From: Cryptomeria japonica
Taxonomy: Eukaryota > Streptophyta > Pinopsida > Cupressales > Cupressaceae
Length of the DNA: 64,000 nucleotides
Reading direction: 5' to 3'
Assembly (NCBI RefSeq): GCF_030272615.1
Contig: NC_081409.1
Span: forward strand, 526,554,975-526,618,974
The position numbers and the translations under genes were made by a program. Below, one piece after another: positions 26,134 through 36,082 of this stretch (positions are counted from its first letter, which is position 1; every line of letters starts with the position of its first letter). Under the pieces are notes generated by a model, which did not search any database, was not told the DNA's origin, and was given only the letters and a program-made list of their open reading frames with translations.

Positions 26134-26948
26134 AAGTGGGAGATGTAGGAAAATGCAAGTGGATGGAGGAGGGTTTTAATTAAAATAAAATTACTTTATT
26201 TCAACTAAAATAGATGCAACTTGCATAAATACAAGTGGGGGATTTAATAAATAAATTAGATTTATCTATTTGCAAGGATCAATTTAATTAAATGTAAATT
26301 TAATTAAAAAGGGAGAAAGGGTAATTAATTAAATAAAGTGATTTAATTAATTAAAGGCTAGAAAAGGTTTAGGTGAATTTAATTAAATAAATTGAGTAAT
26401 TCATTTAATCAAATAGATGAAAATGAAGAAATTAATTAAATAGAATTTAATTAATAGGGGTGATGGGGTTAAAATAAATATGAAATATTCATTTAGGAAA
26501 GTGGTTAGATTTATACGTCTACAAATGTCTTTCTATGATTGTAAGTTTCTTGTCCTTTGGTTGTTAGGTGTCAGCCTAGGTCTAGAGTGTTAGTTGCAAC
26601 CTTGTGCCATTTCCTACCATGGGTGGTGGTTCCACATGGTCGGGTGGTTTTATGTCTTCTTCCATTGGAATATTCTTCATTGGTTACTAACATGTGTGGA
26701 TGTGGATTCATATCTGTTACTAACATGTGTGGATGTGGAGAAAGGGTAATTAATTAAATAAAGTGATTTAATTAATTAAAGGCTAGAAAAGGTTTAGGTG
26801 AATTTAATTAAATAAATTGAGTAATTCATTTAATCAAATAGATGAAAATGAAGAAATTAATTAAATAGAATTTAATTAATAGGGGTGATGGGGTTAAAAT
26901 AAATATGAAATATTCATTTAGGAAAGTGGTTAGATTTATACGTCTACA
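26134..26948 (-). repeat. 5' LTR of gypsy element D, outer half, with internal duplication
   Basis: Continuation of 4418-5444 after the LARD. On the minus strand the LTR starts TGTAGACGTATAAATC, a common start of plant gypsy LTRs. That start is present twice (plus-strand ends at 26523 and 26948) because of the 425-bp tandem duplication, so the true outer edge is 26948, or 26523 before duplication. Apart from AT-rich TTAATTAAATAAA words there is no coding signal. Assignment to D rests on orientation and on the clean join across the LARD. Confidence 0.55.
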
Positions 26949-27144
26949 GATGTCTTTCTATGATTGTAAGTTTCTTGTCCTTTGGTTGTTAGGTGTCAGC
27001 CTAGGTCTAGAGTGTTAGTTGCAACCTTGTGCCATTTCCTACCATGGGTGGTGGTTCCACATGGTCGGGTGGTTTTATGTCTTCTTCCATTGGAATATTC
27101 TTCATTGGTTACTAACATGTGTGGATGTGGATTTATATCTGTTA
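26312..27144. repeat. 425-bp direct tandem duplication
   Basis: GGAGAAAGGGTAATTAATTA starts unit 1 at 26312 and unit 2 at 26737. The units are nearly identical until about 27144. The unit straddles the LTR edge of D. The junction lies beside a 35-bp direct repeat (TTACTAACATGTGTGGATG at about 26684 and 26717), which suggests a replication or recombination origin. Confidence 0.93.
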
Positions 27145-27559
27145 TTCATAAGGATGGATTCTTGGAGCTTATTTTATGTATTTGAAATTGTAATTAAGTA
27201 TTTTGTATCATGAGGAAGATGTAAATTGTAAGAGAAGCTTTGTATCTTATATCTTGAGATCATATGTAATAGGTCTTGTACTGGGTTGAGATCATGTTGT
27301 ATTGTGATGGATTAAGCTATTGTAATCATTACAGCAGCCCTTGTAGTAATTGGATATTCTTGTACATAATAGTAATTAGAAATCTTAATAAAAGGATTAT
27401 TACTCATGGGATGCTAAATGTTATGTATGCATTAGAGTGAATGTTCCTAGTGGAAGGAATGTAATTATTCATCAATTACTATCTCTTGGATTTGAATATG
27501 TATGAGTAGCTTGTAAGTATGTATCATTATCCTTAAATCAAATGAATTAGATTTGCATT
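27145..27559. other. Unclassified non-coding stretch
   Basis: No domain seen. TTAATAAAAGGATTATTAC near 27390 resembles a plant polyadenylation region, so this may be the end of an old LTR. Confidence 0.4.
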
Positions 27560-27885
27560 AGGTGATGTTGTATGTGCAAAGATGATATTATCATGTTAGA
27601 TGGTTTAAGAGACAATTAGGAACATAGTGTATGGGACCTCTTAGAAGGATTTGATGCATTCAATCTGATATCCATACCTAGAAATCAAAATAAACATACT
27701 GATAGGTTAGCTGCTATAGGAGTTGAGTTTGATATTCCCAAGGAAATTGATAGTGGTAATAGTCATCAGCATGTTAGGATTATTGTTAGGCCTATTGTAC
27801 CTAATAATAATGTTCACTGGAATGTGTTTGAAAGTGACCAGCAAATAGTGAATTTATTAAGGGAGAAAGTTGAGTTCTCACATAC
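27560..27885 (+). pseudogene. Gypsy element C: tail of archaeal-type RNase H plus linker
   Basis: In plus-strand frame from about 27622 the sequence reads VWDLLEGFDAFNLISIPRNQ, then DRLAAIGVEFDIP and a linker with RPIVPNNNVHWNVFESDQQ, stopping at the LTR edge at 27886. It is collinear with VWDSIEIFDAF...NNILANFMANLA...PVVPYNIRN of element A and so is the end of the same extra RNase H followed by the pre-RT linker. A stop and a frameshift lie just upstream. The minus-strand A/B array inserted here. The rest of C's pol is missing except the integrase at 57446-58578. Confidence 0.8.
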
Positions 27886-29580
27886 TGTTGGTTCCCAAAA
27901 CCACAAATTGGAAATCAAGAACAACTTGCCAAATTCCTCACTGATCCAATTAATTCTAGCCAACGAACAAGAATGATCGAAGACTAAATTCCTCTGCACT
28001 TTAGGCTCCACTAGACCTAGGTGGGTATACCTTAAAATCCAAACCACAAAGAAACTTCTTTATAGTGAATTTAAACTTAATGTATAAGTTGTTTGTAGGC
28101 TTGGCAAACTAACTTGCAACTTTTCTACATTGTGTGCTTTTAATTGCTTAAATATAAAAAATAGACTGTATTTGATTATAATTGAATATTTGTAATAGAA
28201 TGTTGTTGGAACTTTAAGTAATTATGAAAGAACAATACTAATAGGAATAAGAAGTATGTTTCCCTGATGAGGACCTTATGCACACCAGAATTACTCACAA
28301 ATACTAACAATAGACCAATGCCTTATCTAACAATTAATCTGTTACTTAGTGGACAAATATTTTAATCAACTTTGGAGACAATTTGAAAAACTTACAATAT
28401 GTAAGACTATCAGTGCAATGGTTTCATTATGTGTTGCAAGAAAAACAAAAAAAAATATGTTTCCTATACAACAGCATGTGATGGCACACTACAGCAAATC
28501 TAAATTAGATCTACCCAAAGGACTTGATTCATCAACACAATGTAACACAAAATGATCTGAAGATAAAACAGTGAATCTTATATATTAGTTTGGAATAAAA
28601 AGATGTACAAAAACAGCAAACTCACAGGTACTTCATGATGTTCTTGCTTGCACAAAATATAACTTTTCATTCCTATAGACTTGTCTTAACACAATACTAA
28701 CAATCCCAATAGACAATGTGAAAAAAATACTCCTTTTCTCTACATACAAAATGACTCCTTATACATATGTGAGTCAAAAGACACAAATGAAAGGATACAC
28801 CCTTTCATCAGTATAAACTAAAAACTGTCAAAAACCTAACTAATAACTCCCTAACTGTTATGACAACCAGAAACATTACAAAACATCTTATAATGACACA
28901 AATTAACTTTTTCCATCCAGCCTCTAACCGCACTTCTGAATATGTCAAAGATATCCTTCATCTTTGTAGCTGCAAGCATTAAAGATGATATCTCTAACTG
29001 CCACTTCCAATGTAACAAAATTCTCCAGTTGTTCCCCTGTTTCAGTCATGTCCAAGGTATCCGCATGGGTGATGTTAAGGGTTGCACTGAGTAGTGATCT
29101 GCAATCAGAAATCCATTGGCCTTTATCCTTTATCATCCCTATATCATCCACAACACTTGGGAATCCATGTTGGATAATCCCCTGACACTCCTCATATTCA
29201 GTTTTTAATTTAGTTGTAAATTTCTCATGAGAATTAATTAATTTCTTGACCTTCCTGACAACTTTGTCACTCTATGTTTTATCTTGCAATAACAAATTTA
29301 ATCTATCATAAATTCTCTAGTGTGATACAGTATTATCCATATTTTTCTTATAAATAGTCCAGAATTCCTCTAATACTTTCTGCAAATTCTCATATCTTTT
29401 AGTGATTAACACACACGTGCATCCACTCTCATAGTTCGCATATGTTTCTTTAACTTATTGTACTCCTGTAACAATTCATCATACCTCTTTTTTATCTTTG
29501 AACCATCTGTAATCTGTGGCACTGGTTGACCACCTCTCTTCAATAATTCTTCATACAAAGCTTTGTATTTTTCCTTTTTA
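27886..29580 (-). repeat. Truncated LTR at the left end of the A/B array
   Basis: Starts TGTTGGTTCCCAAAAC and is collinear with 35045-36722 of the giant LTR. Homology stops near 29580, where pol linker sequence of element A begins. It therefore keeps the LTR end and the C-terminal part of the LTR-encoded protein (for example KDKGQWISDCRSLLSATLNI at about 29070-29130) but has lost the LTR start and most of that frame. This copy shows directly that the frame lies within the LTR. Confidence 0.88.
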
Positions 29581-29961
29581 TACAAATCCTCTTTGTATGC
29601 CTTAAGATCATCCCATGACCAAGCGAAAACATGTCTGATGCAGTTCTATTTTTTGGTGTAATCTTCTTCCCAATGTAGACCTCTCTAGGATTGTTTTCAC
29701 TTCCCGAGTTTATTTTCTCCACTTCTTCACAACTTCTAGTGTTGGGCTTAAAATTTGTCATATCCTTATTGTCAAACATCCTCTCTAGTTCCACCAACCC
29801 TTTTGGAATCTTATTTATTTTAAGTTGTAGAATGTCTTTTCCAAACAAAGACTCCTTACCATTCTCCTCTTCCACATATGCATTCCAATCCATGTGTTGG
29901 CCCTCATCTTGATCCTCACAAAATAAGAACTTCAAAAGATCCTTGTCATCATCAAATATCT
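29581..29961 (-). pseudogene. Element A pol linker upstream of a deleted RT
   Basis: Collinear with 55620-55994 of B: DWNAYVEEENGKESLFGKDI, IPKGLVELERMFDNKDM and PREVYIGKK are present, ending at the pre-RT motif FAWSWDDLKAYKEDLY. It then joins LTR sequence near 29580 where RT should follow, with a small deletion and frame change near 29640. The linker is separated from A's RNase H by the insert at 29978-31419. Confidence 0.82.
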
Positions 29962-29977
29962 GTCAATTCCTTATGTT

Positions 29978-31419
29978 TATTATTAAGGAAAATAAGGTTT
30001 TAAGGGACCCAAAACCCACTTACAATATGATAGATCAGCAAGAAAGAAACAAGAGAAGATAGGACCAAAACAAAAGGACAGCAAGGAGCCAATGAGAAGT
30101 TGGCATCCAAAACCCAGCATTACATTTCAAATGAAAACTTGTATAGACTCCTCAGCATTTTGAACCAAAAGCATCATGGCCTTAGTGGCTTCTCTCAGAT
30201 CATTGCTCTTATGTTTTAGCTGGATGTCTTTCGTTTTGGTCTCCATATCAATGGTGGTCTTCCTCATCCTTCGCCTGGAGATTTGATGAGTGGAGTTGGA
30301 GGTCAGTACATCTTCAATGATTACCAAGTTCTTATCCTGATTTTTCCTCTCTAAGTGATCCACCAAGGCATTCATATTATGTGATGAGACTCTTAAGACC
30401 TCAAGACTATGGTTCATGAAGCTTTTCAAAGCCTTCTTAGTTTGAGCAACTCGTGTGATGATGTTATCTTTATCCACCTCAGCTTTTTCTTTTACAATTT
30501 TGATAACATCCTCCAGATGTTTCAAATCCCCTTTTATCAAGTCTTTCTCCGACCAGTCCTGCATCTCAATTTTCTCCTCAGCTTCACTGGTTTCCAGCTC
30601 CTCACTCTTTTTCCCCAAATTAGTTTCCTTAATCAAATTATGTATCTTATTTTCCAGTTCCCTCTGTTTGCTCTTAGTGCTTGTTATGTTGTCAATAACC
30701 CACTTCTAGAGATTGAAAGACTCCAGTGTGCAATTTTGGGTAGTATTCAAAATAGTATTCGCCAAATCCCTACCCTACTCAGTGCTCACAGAATTAGGGT
30801 TGTCTTCCTCCATAGAGTTCAAGGCGACATTACTGCTATCTGAACCCATAGGGTTAGAATAAGGGTTTTCAGAATTAGCATCTTTTTTCCCTTCCTCCTC
30901 TTCTCCAGCATCCTCTACCTTCTCACTCTCCATTTTTGTCTCAATATCCTTCCCCTTTTCCTCCTCCAAATCATAATGCACCTTTGTTTCCACAGTATCA
31001 ATATCAGCTCTCCATTTTTTATGGGTAGGGGCATTAGACTGGTCATCATCAGACTCAGAATCATTACAGCTCTCAGAAGCATGTGCATTAGTTACCAGGT
31101 AATCATCCTTGCTAGCCCTAGCTTTTTCCTTCAAGTATTCGTAAATGAGCAAAATAAGCCCTGATGGGATATGGGGTAATAAATGGGATTTTTAGCGTGG
31201 TTTGTTAAACTCTCATTCAGAGAAGAAGCTAAGTAAAAGGGAAGGGAAATCTTAACCCCATGGCGGAAATGATTAATAATTGCCCAATGATAATTGTAGA
31301 TTTTAGTAAATCTACCATCAACAGTAAGGAATTCCATTAAAACCCTTAACACGTTTTGCCAAAAAGACTTTACCTACTGGGGGAGGTAGTAGGAGATGTT
31401 GTCTTTCTTGGCAAGTCGA
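29978..31419 (-). pseudogene. Retrocopy-like insert: 5'-truncated member of the LTR-encoded protein family
   Basis: A 1442-bp insert flanked by a 16-bp duplication (GTCAATTCCTTATGTT at 29962, GTCAGTTCCTTATGTT at 31420). The empty site is visible in element B near 56016. Long target duplications are typical of LINE-driven insertion. On the minus strand the insert opens mid-protein, reads VDGRFTKIYNYHWAIINHF (about 31325) and FYLASSLNESLTNHAKNP, then after a frameshift an acidic, low-complexity stretch (30775-31110) and a helical tail ending at 30127, followed by a ~150-base 3' region that ends in CCTTAATAATAA. The first part lines up with LVLEGKQYLDWAELIADSMR and the following residues of the frame at 39277-42354. 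No poly(A) run is left, so retrocopy is an inference. Confidence 0.65.
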
Positions 31420-31435
31420 GTCAGTTCCTTATGTT

Positions 31436-32229
31436 ATATGGCACTACAGGTCTATTTTTTATTTCAACCTGGGTAATGTCATCAAAAGGAATATCGTTAT
31501 GTTTAACTGCTAGGTTAGCCATAAAATTTGCTAAAATATTGTTAGATCTTTCAGTCCATGTTATAGAAAATGCATCAAAAATTTCAATAGAGTCCCATAC
31601 CTCATTTCTGTAACTTTGAAGCCTTATATTTTTAGTAGCAAACTTTTCCCTTACTTGAGATACAACTAACTTTGAATCACCATAAACTATTAGTAGTTTG
31701 ATACCATGTTTATTTGCTATTGTAAGACCTAATAAGAGTGCCTCATACTCAGCAACATTGTTTGTACATTCAAAGGCTAACAAGAAATAATATTTGAATG
31801 ATTTCCCTTTAGGAGAAATAAAAACCACACTAGCTCCATTTCCTTCTTTATTGCACGCACCATCAAAGTACATTTTCCAAATTTTATCCTCATTTGCTTT
31901 AATAGTGTCTTCAAGATTATTAGTTTTGCATCGAATGGGTTTAGAAATACTTACCTGAAATTTATCCATATCTGTTTGGAGATAACATGTTGTTTCGTTT
32001 GGATCAACTTCTTCTATTAGGTAGGATGATCTCGACTCTCTATCAATCCTTACATCTGTTCCTTTTACCGGGATGGTTGCATATGATAGATCTAATTGAA
32101 CATATCCCCCTACCAAATTTGACCATTGCCTTGATAGTAACATCCCATAGTTGGCAGGCACTTGAACAACTATGATGTCTATCTTATATGTTGCATCTGG
32201 GCATGTTGGAAATCGAAACTCCACATCCT
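31436..32229 (-). pseudogene. Element A extra (archaeal-type) RNase H
   Basis: An RNase H located between protease and the pre-RT linker. Catalytic positions visible: Asp in MYFDGACNKEGNGASVVF (near 31861), Glu in NVAEYEALLLG (near 31750), Asp in VYGDSKLVVSQV (near 31680). The fourth acidic position reads ILANFMANL here but ILADFMANL in B, so A has lost it. Plant Tat-lineage gypsy elements are known to carry such a second RNase H; in the well-described cases (for example Ogre) it follows the native one, before integrase. Here it precedes RT. The stretch from 32229 to about 31930 is a protease-to-RNase H connector (SRQWSNLVGGYVQLDL). Confidence 0.85.
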
Positions 32230-32862
32230 TCATGATTCCAACAACTGGGACTGATCTATTATCCATAGCATAACATTTCCTGCATGCATCCCAAGTTCCT
32301 TCATGACATCTTCTGGCATGATGTTCACGGCTGCACCTGAATCTATCATACAATTCTTAACCATTTTATTGTTAATCAACAAATTCAGATAAAAGGGATC
32401 AACCTGGGCAAGATTCTCGGTGATAGAAGTTCCCAAATAGACAATAGGTGGATCTTTAGCTTTTGGCTTATGATCCTCTTTATTAACTTCACCAACATTA
32501 GATAAAATCTTGATTGTTTCATTTTTATAATCAGGGAATTTCATCACTTCAAGCAAGGGCAGAGATACTTTCACCTGCGATAAATCCTGAGACATAAATG
32601 ATACACAATTTGAAACTGGCTTACTAATCTGCTTCCTTTCAATTGGCTTTGTCAATTTAGGAGGTTCTATTTGTTTGACCTTTTCTGTTGTACCTTCCTT
32701 TTCCTTCTCGGTGATGGTGTCTTTGTTTCCACTAGCTTTAGGAACCTTTGCAAATATCCCGCATGGCTTACCTTGTTCTAGGTTCACTATTCTATTCCTT
32801 GGCTGATAATTTCTTTTTGCCTATGCTACTGTTGCAACAGTATAAAAAAAAATTTCTTCATT
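32230..32862 (-). pseudogene. Element A aspartic protease region
   Basis: Retroviral-type aspartic protease: MIDSGAAVNIMPEDVMKELG (about 32290-32350) holds the D-S-G catalytic triplet. Upstream is a Lys/Glu/Pro-rich linker (EKEKEGTTEKVKQIEPPKLT). A frame change near 32280 links it to the RNase H part. It would cut the Gag-Pol polyprotein. Frame breaks make it inactive. B has the equivalent at 56547-57391. Confidence 0.85.
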
Positions 32863-33189
32863 TGTTAGGTTTCTCAAGGAATGCATTGGCTCTTAATCAT
32901 GGAACAATCTCTTCAAGGCTGGGGTATCTTGATCATCATCATCAGTGAAAACTTGTTGCATGTTGTACTATTGGCTCTCTCTCCTCCATTATACATCTGA
33001 TGACTGCTCCTCCTCAGATGAATCCTCATCCCAACCCCAAAATGGATATGATGAAAGTATATTCATTGTGGGTTCATACTCATCCTCATGATTCTTTTCT
33101 TATACTAAACCTTGAGCGATCATACATTGTTCTACACCATGGGGTAGATTGGAGACTTCACACCATGGATATTCCTCCACAAAATTGTT

Positions 33190-34783
33190 TTATTTTTTCA
33201 ATGGATCTGGAGTTTCCTTGTTTAGATTGGGCTTCATTGGCTTACCATCTCTCCAGTTTGTGTTATATGGCATGTCATACAATCTTGGCCTATTGTAATT
33301 CATTGGCTTGTTGCTTCTATATGGAGGTGGCTTCTCATTGTGGTTTTGCTTACCCTTCATATCTTTCAGCATGTCCATGATTTGGCTAAGCTCACCCTTC
33401 TTTGTAGCTATGGGATTATATAGTTTTGCATCATCTCTCTTGCCAATTCTCCTAGCAGCTTTTATGTTATTTTCAATGGTAGTGGTTGTCTTAAATGCTT
33501 TTTGTGAGGTGGTAGGCCTATGAGATAAAATCTCATAGTGAGTATTGCTATCAAAAGCACTCAAATAAAAGTCAATCAAAAATGAATCGACAGGTCTAAT
33601 ATCCCTTGGTATTCTATTAAGCACTTTATTAAACCTTTTATTAAATTCAGAGACCGATTCATTTTGATTTTTCTTTATGCTTTTCAACTCATGAGATGCA
33701 AATGAAGTATCATTATGGTCTCTAAATTCTTCCAAGAATTGTGTCACAAACTCTTGCCAACTACCAATGCACCTATCAAGAAGATTTCTGTACCATTCAC
33801 CTGCATCCTCTGTTAGAGACTGAACAAACAATTTCATAAAAACATCTTCATAAGGGACTTCGAATTCTTCAATGGTATTTTTTACATTTATTACATGTTG
33901 TTCTGCAGAATCAGTTCCATTGCCTGTGAACTTAGAGATGGCTAACCTTAAATCACTTGAAATCTGATTTGGATATCCAACTATCCCACTGAAATCCAAC
34001 TGTTTATACCTTTCAATGGTCATAGGTGGTATGCAACCATATTTGTTATTTTGATAGTTTCCGTTTCCTCTATTGTTACCATTGTTTGAATTTGTTGCCT
34101 CCACCACCATTTTGATTATTGTTATTTCCATTTCCATTGTTTCCATTACCATTGTTGCCCTTATTACCATTGTTGCCTCTATTATTACTTACATTGTGGC
34201 TCTTATTACTATTATTCCAGTTACTAGTATTTCCCCCATTGCTAGTTCTTCTTTCACTATTTTGATTATTGCATTGTCTATCATTATACTGGCTTTTATT
34301 CTTATTGTAGGGTATATTTTTCCATTTATCCCATTTTTCACAATTACTATCCAAAACATCAGAAGATGGATTATCAAATATCCTAAATGGTTGTTCCATG
34401 TTTCTCATGTGAGGGGGACTATACCTAGGGGTTGCTGGTCTACTTCCCTCACCTCTTCCTTTCTCTTCTTCAACCCTGTTTGACTTAGGGCTTTAAATGG
34501 TATCTCTTTTTAATTCAAGATTTTGCAATACCCAGGTTGGTTGTCTCTTAAGAGCCTTTGCCATTTTGGATTCATCTCCATTTAAGTCAGCTATTTTAAG
34601 TATGATTGCATCCCATTGCCTTTCCTCCTATTCCTCAGTAGTTAGGGTTTCATCATGGTTGTCCTTATTATCTTCTACATTTATGGTATAGAAAGGATTT
34701 TCTTCCATATTTTCATAAAATTTATAAGCAGATGAAGAGAAATCCTCTCTACTAGGGAACTTATTATAATCCCCAAATTCCAT
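33190..34783 (-). pseudogene. Element A gag with Asn/Gly-rich N-terminal region
   Basis: Starts at ATG 34783 (MEFGDYNKFPSREDF), 240 bases after the primer site. Stops near 34630 and 34495 and one frameshift near 34090 break it. Residues from about 145 to 245 form a low-complexity tract of Asn, Gly and Ser (NNGNKGNNGNGNNGNGNNNN) just before the capsid-like Gag domain, which includes the AEQHVINV stretch, MKLFVQSLTEDAGEWYRNLL and FLEEFRDHNDTSFASHEL and ends at DPLKK. A possible zinc-binding remnant follows in the next 150 bases (WCEVSNLPHGVEQC). Asn-rich tracts next to Gag domains can promote assembly, but I only infer that here. Confidence 0.88.
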
Positions 34784-35023
34784 ACTTGGTGTTGATTTAT
34801 TTTCTTTGTCCCTTGTTGAGAGACCTTCTCCCTTGCATTAATCTTATTGATAAATTCCTAGGGGTTTCTCTTACTTTCTGAAAATACCAGTTATTATTCA
34901 TGTACTAGACGTAGAGTCACCACCTCCTAAGAGGAACAATATTTTTAACTAATCTTCTGGTTTCCTTCCTCCAATAGAGTCTAAAACAAACCACCAAATA
35001 TTCTAAACACTTCCTATGACAAC
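34784..35023 (-). other. Short leader of element A
   Basis: Untranslated 240 bases between primer site and gag; nothing else recognised. Confidence 0.6.
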
Positions 35024-35041
35024 TCCCCAGTAGAGTCGCCA
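35024..35041 (-). promoter_or_regulatory. Primer-binding site of element A
   Basis: On the minus strand TGGCGACTCTACTGGGGA, three bases after the LTR end (CCAATA). Sites of the TGGCGACTC...CTGGGGA type occur in plant Tat/Ogre-like gypsy elements, in line with the extra RNase H. Confidence 0.85.
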
Positions 35042-36082
35042 ATCTATTGGTTCCCAAAACTACAAATTGGAAATCAAAAAGACCTTGCCAAATTCCTCAC
35101 TGATCCAATCAATTCTGGCCAACGAACAGGAATGGTTGAAGACGAAATTCCTCTACACTTCAGGCTCCACTAGACCTAGGTGGTTATACCTTAAACTCCA
35201 AATCACAAAGAGACTTCTTTATGGTGAATTTAAACTTAATGCATAAGTTGTTTACAGACTTGGCAAACTGACCTACAACTTTGCTATATTGTGTGCTTTT
35301 AATTGCTTAAATATGAAAAACAGAGTGTATTTGATTATAATTGAATATTTGTAAGAGAATGCTGCTGGAACTTTAAGTAATTATGAAAGAACAATACTGA
35401 TAGGAATAAGAAGTATGTTTCCCTGATGAGGGCCTTATGCACACCAAAATTACTCACAAATACTAACAATAGACCAATGCCTTATCTGACAATTAATGTG
35501 TTACTTAGTGGACAAATATTTTAATCAACTTTAGAGAGTTTGAAAAACTCACAATATGTAAGAATATCACTGCAATGGTTTCATTATGTGTTGCAAGAAA
35601 AAGAAAAACAATTATGTTTCCTATACAACATCATGTGATGGCACACTAGAGAAAATCTAGATTAGATTTACCCAAAGGACTTGATTCATCAACACAATGT
35701 AACACAAAATGATCTGAAGATAAAAAAGTGAATCTTATATATTAGTTTTGGAATAAAAAGATGTACATAAGATGCAAACTCACAAGTACTTCATGATGTT
35801 CTTGTTTGCACAAAATATAACTTTTCATTCCTATAGACTTGCTTTAACACAATAATAGCAATCCCAACATATAATGTGAAAAAAGTCCTCCTTTTCTCTA
35901 CATACAAAATGACTCCTTATACATGTGTGAGTCAAAAGACACAAATGAAAGGACACACCCTTTCATCAGTATAAACTTAAAAACTATCAAAAATCTAACT
36001 AATTACTCCCTAACTATTATGACAACCAGAAACATTACAAAACATATTATAATGACATAAATTAACTTTTTCCATCCAGCCT

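Noticed and set aside
26557-27185. Two near-identical short proteins starting MVVRCQPRSRVL
   Set aside because: They are two copies of the same non-coding text made by the 425-bp tandem duplication.
30409-30843. 144-codon plus-strand frame opposite the retrocopy
   Set aside because: Antisense shadow of the minus-strand coding sequence, which matches the other family members.
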